The notes under the pieces: model-generated
Told to the model about the DNA's origin: nothing
What the model saw: only the letters and a program-made list of their open reading frames with translations
Databases searched by the model: none
Translations under genes and position numbers: made by a program
Source: Brevundimonas vancanneytii
GTDB lineage: Bacteria; Pseudomonadota; Alphaproteobacteria; Caulobacterales; Caulobacteraceae
Assembly (NCBI GenBank): GCA_945874855.1
Contig: CAMCIP010000023.1
Location: forward strand, 1-16,404
Reading direction: 5' to 3'
Length of the DNA stretch: 16,404 bases
Shown: positions 15,324-16,404 of the stretch, piece after piece
Position numbering within the stretch: position 1 is the first letter of the stretch
How the letters are laid out: every line of letters starts with the position of its first letter

Positions 15324-15444
15324 GGATGAGGCGGGGGACGCCCTCGGAGCGCGCGATTACCGTCATGGGCGCCTGCTATCCGAAGTTTCGAGTGTGCGTT
15401 CCGACGCGGCCTGGCGGGGCGCGTCGCTGGTGGGGTCAGGCGTA

Positions 15445-16404
15445 ATGGCGCTGGATACGGGGAATGTCCCCGACGAGTACAAGGCGCATCCCGATTGGAA
15501 GGATCCGGTTCCTCCGATCACCGCCGCCGCGACTCTGGGGGCCGGCCTGCGCGCCGCCCGCCTCGCCGGAAACCGGTCCCTGGCCGAGCTCTCCACCGCG
15601 ACCCGGGTCCACGTCCGCTATCTGACGGCGCTTGAGGAAAACGACTGGTCGGTCCTGCCGACGCGGGTCTTCTCCATCGGCTACGTCCGCGCCTATGCCG
15701 GTGCCCTGGGCATTGACGAGCAGCTGGCCGTCGAGCGCTTCAAGCGCGAGGTGCCCGATCCCTCCGTCCCGCTTCAGGCGCCCGTCGGGGTGGCCTTCGA
15801 GGAGGTCCGCCGCTATTCGCCGCGCGTGATCGGGGCCATCGTGCTGGTCGGTCTGGCCGTGCTGGGCTGGAACGTCTTCCAGCGCGTCAACCTGTTCCGC
15901 GCCGCGCCCCCGTCCGAGATCGCCGAGGTCCCCGAGAGCTGGTCCCTGGGGGCCGTGCCCGGTCAGGTGATCGGCGTCGGCCTGCCCCGTCCGGCCCCGG
16001 CCGACCAGACTGTGCCTGACGTCTATGTCACGCCCGGCCTGGAAGACCAGCTGGCCGGCGTCGTCCCGCTGGAAGCCGCCGCGGCCGCCTCCAGCGGCCC
16101 CGTGGCCCGCGCCTTCAACCCGCGCGGCGCCGTCTATGGGGCCGAGGCCGCCGCCTCCGATGTCACGCTCCAGGCGCGCCGTCCCAGCTATGTGATCGTC
16201 CGCATGGGCGACCAGCGCGTGCTCTTCGCCCGCCAGATGGCGGCCGGCGAGGCCTGGCGCGCGCCTCGCAACGTCCAGGCGACCGTCGAGGTGGCCGATC
16301 CGGCCGCCTTCGACGTCTATATGTTCGGCGAACACGCCGGCGGCCTGGCCGCCGCCCAGACGCCGCTCAGCCAGCTGAACGCCCGCGCGACCGCCCAGGC
16401 CCGC
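15445..16404 (+). CDS. RodZ-like helix-turn-helix membrane protein (partial, C-terminus beyond window)
   Basis: At least 320 residues, still open at the window edge. Numbered from the ATG at 15445, residues 28-100 form the Cro/C1-like HTH of the RodZ (HTH_25) family: LGAGLRAARLAGNRSLAELS, then TRVHVRYLTALEENDWSVLP and VFSIGYVRAYAGALGID. A single membrane helix follows at about 128-145 (VIGAIVLVGLAVLGW), then a long Ala/Pro-rich linker, and a DUF4115-like beta domain from about 238 (VTLQARRPSYVIVRMGD, VYMFGE). RodZ links MreB filaments to the cell-wall machinery. The frame is also open from an ATG at 15310, but codons 15310-15444 have clearly lower third-position GC and the candidate promoter lies across that ATG, so 15445 (GTGGGG upstream) is preferred. 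Confidence 0.85.
   Translation, partial: MALDTGNVPDEYKAHPDWKDPVPPITAAATLGAGLRAARLAGNRSLAELSTATRVHVRYLTALEENDWSVLPTRVFSIGYVRAYAGALGIDEQLAVERFKREVPDPSVPLQAPVGVAFEEVRRYSPRVIGAIVLVGLAVLGWNVFQRVNLFRAAPPSEIAEVPESWSLGAVPGQVIGVGLPRPAPADQTVPDVYVTPGLEDQLAGVVPLEAAAAASSGPVARAFNPRGAVYGAEAAASDVTLQARRPSYVIVRMGDQRVLFARQMAAGEAWRAPRNVQATVEVADPAAFDVYMFGEHAGGLAAAQTPLSQLNARATAQAR

Overview
The window is a very GC-rich stretch of an alphaproteobacterial chromosome. Its gene neighbourhoods (secA next to a PPIase and argJ; an NDUFAF5-type methyltransferase next to comF; grxC, a nitrilase and DUF1178 in a row; ubiG divergent from lysC and then ptsP), a class IVb Flp pilin, and a CtrA-like box all suggest Caulobacterales, perhaps Brevundimonas. 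The genus is an inference from gene order and composition, not from a search.

Layout. (1) 1-2132, minus strand: the N-terminal ~710 residues of SecA, cut by the window edge, with a candidate promoter at 2314-2341 and a leader of about 170 nt. (2) 2411-5691, plus strand: a tightly packed run of a lipoprotein parvulin-like PPIase/chaperone, argJ, a small toxin-antitoxin pair (StbD/RelB-like antitoxin and ParE toxin), and a MutT Nudix hydrolase. Several junctions overlap by a few bases, so the TA pair sits inside a housekeeping operon. (3) 5779-5958: an orphan Flp/Fap pilin. (4) 5965-6819, minus strand: an NDUFAF5-like methyltransferase, head-to-head with comF (6819-7613). (5) 7683-9212: grxC, a Nit-type carbon-nitrogen hydrolase and a DUF1178 zinc-ribbon protein. 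(6) 9216-10733: a less conserved block with an AraC-type regulator, a DUF6265 protein and a small lipoprotein. (7) 10829-11623, minus strand: ubiG, divergent from lysC (11681-12940), which is followed by ptsP (12979-15249, enzyme I-Ntr). (8) 15445 to the end: a RodZ-like membrane protein with an N-terminal helix-turn-helix, cut by the window edge.

Most genes are housekeeping: protein export and folding, arginine and lysine-family amino acid synthesis, nucleotide-pool sanitation, ubiquinone and complex I assembly, thiol redox and metabolite repair, nitrogen PTS signalling, and cell shape. No tRNA, rRNA, IS element, CRISPR array or phage gene was seen, and I found no clear undescribed multi-gene system. 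The points most worth a second look are: a CtrA-like box plus a perfect DnaA box in front of the RodZ-like gene; a strong internal ribosome-binding site in lysC at the place where beta subunits begin in other bacteria; a TA pair embedded between argJ and mutT; loss of family-typical catalytic or binding residues in the PPIase, the NDUFAF5 homologue and ComF; and a hairpin covering the ptsP Shine-Dalgarno.
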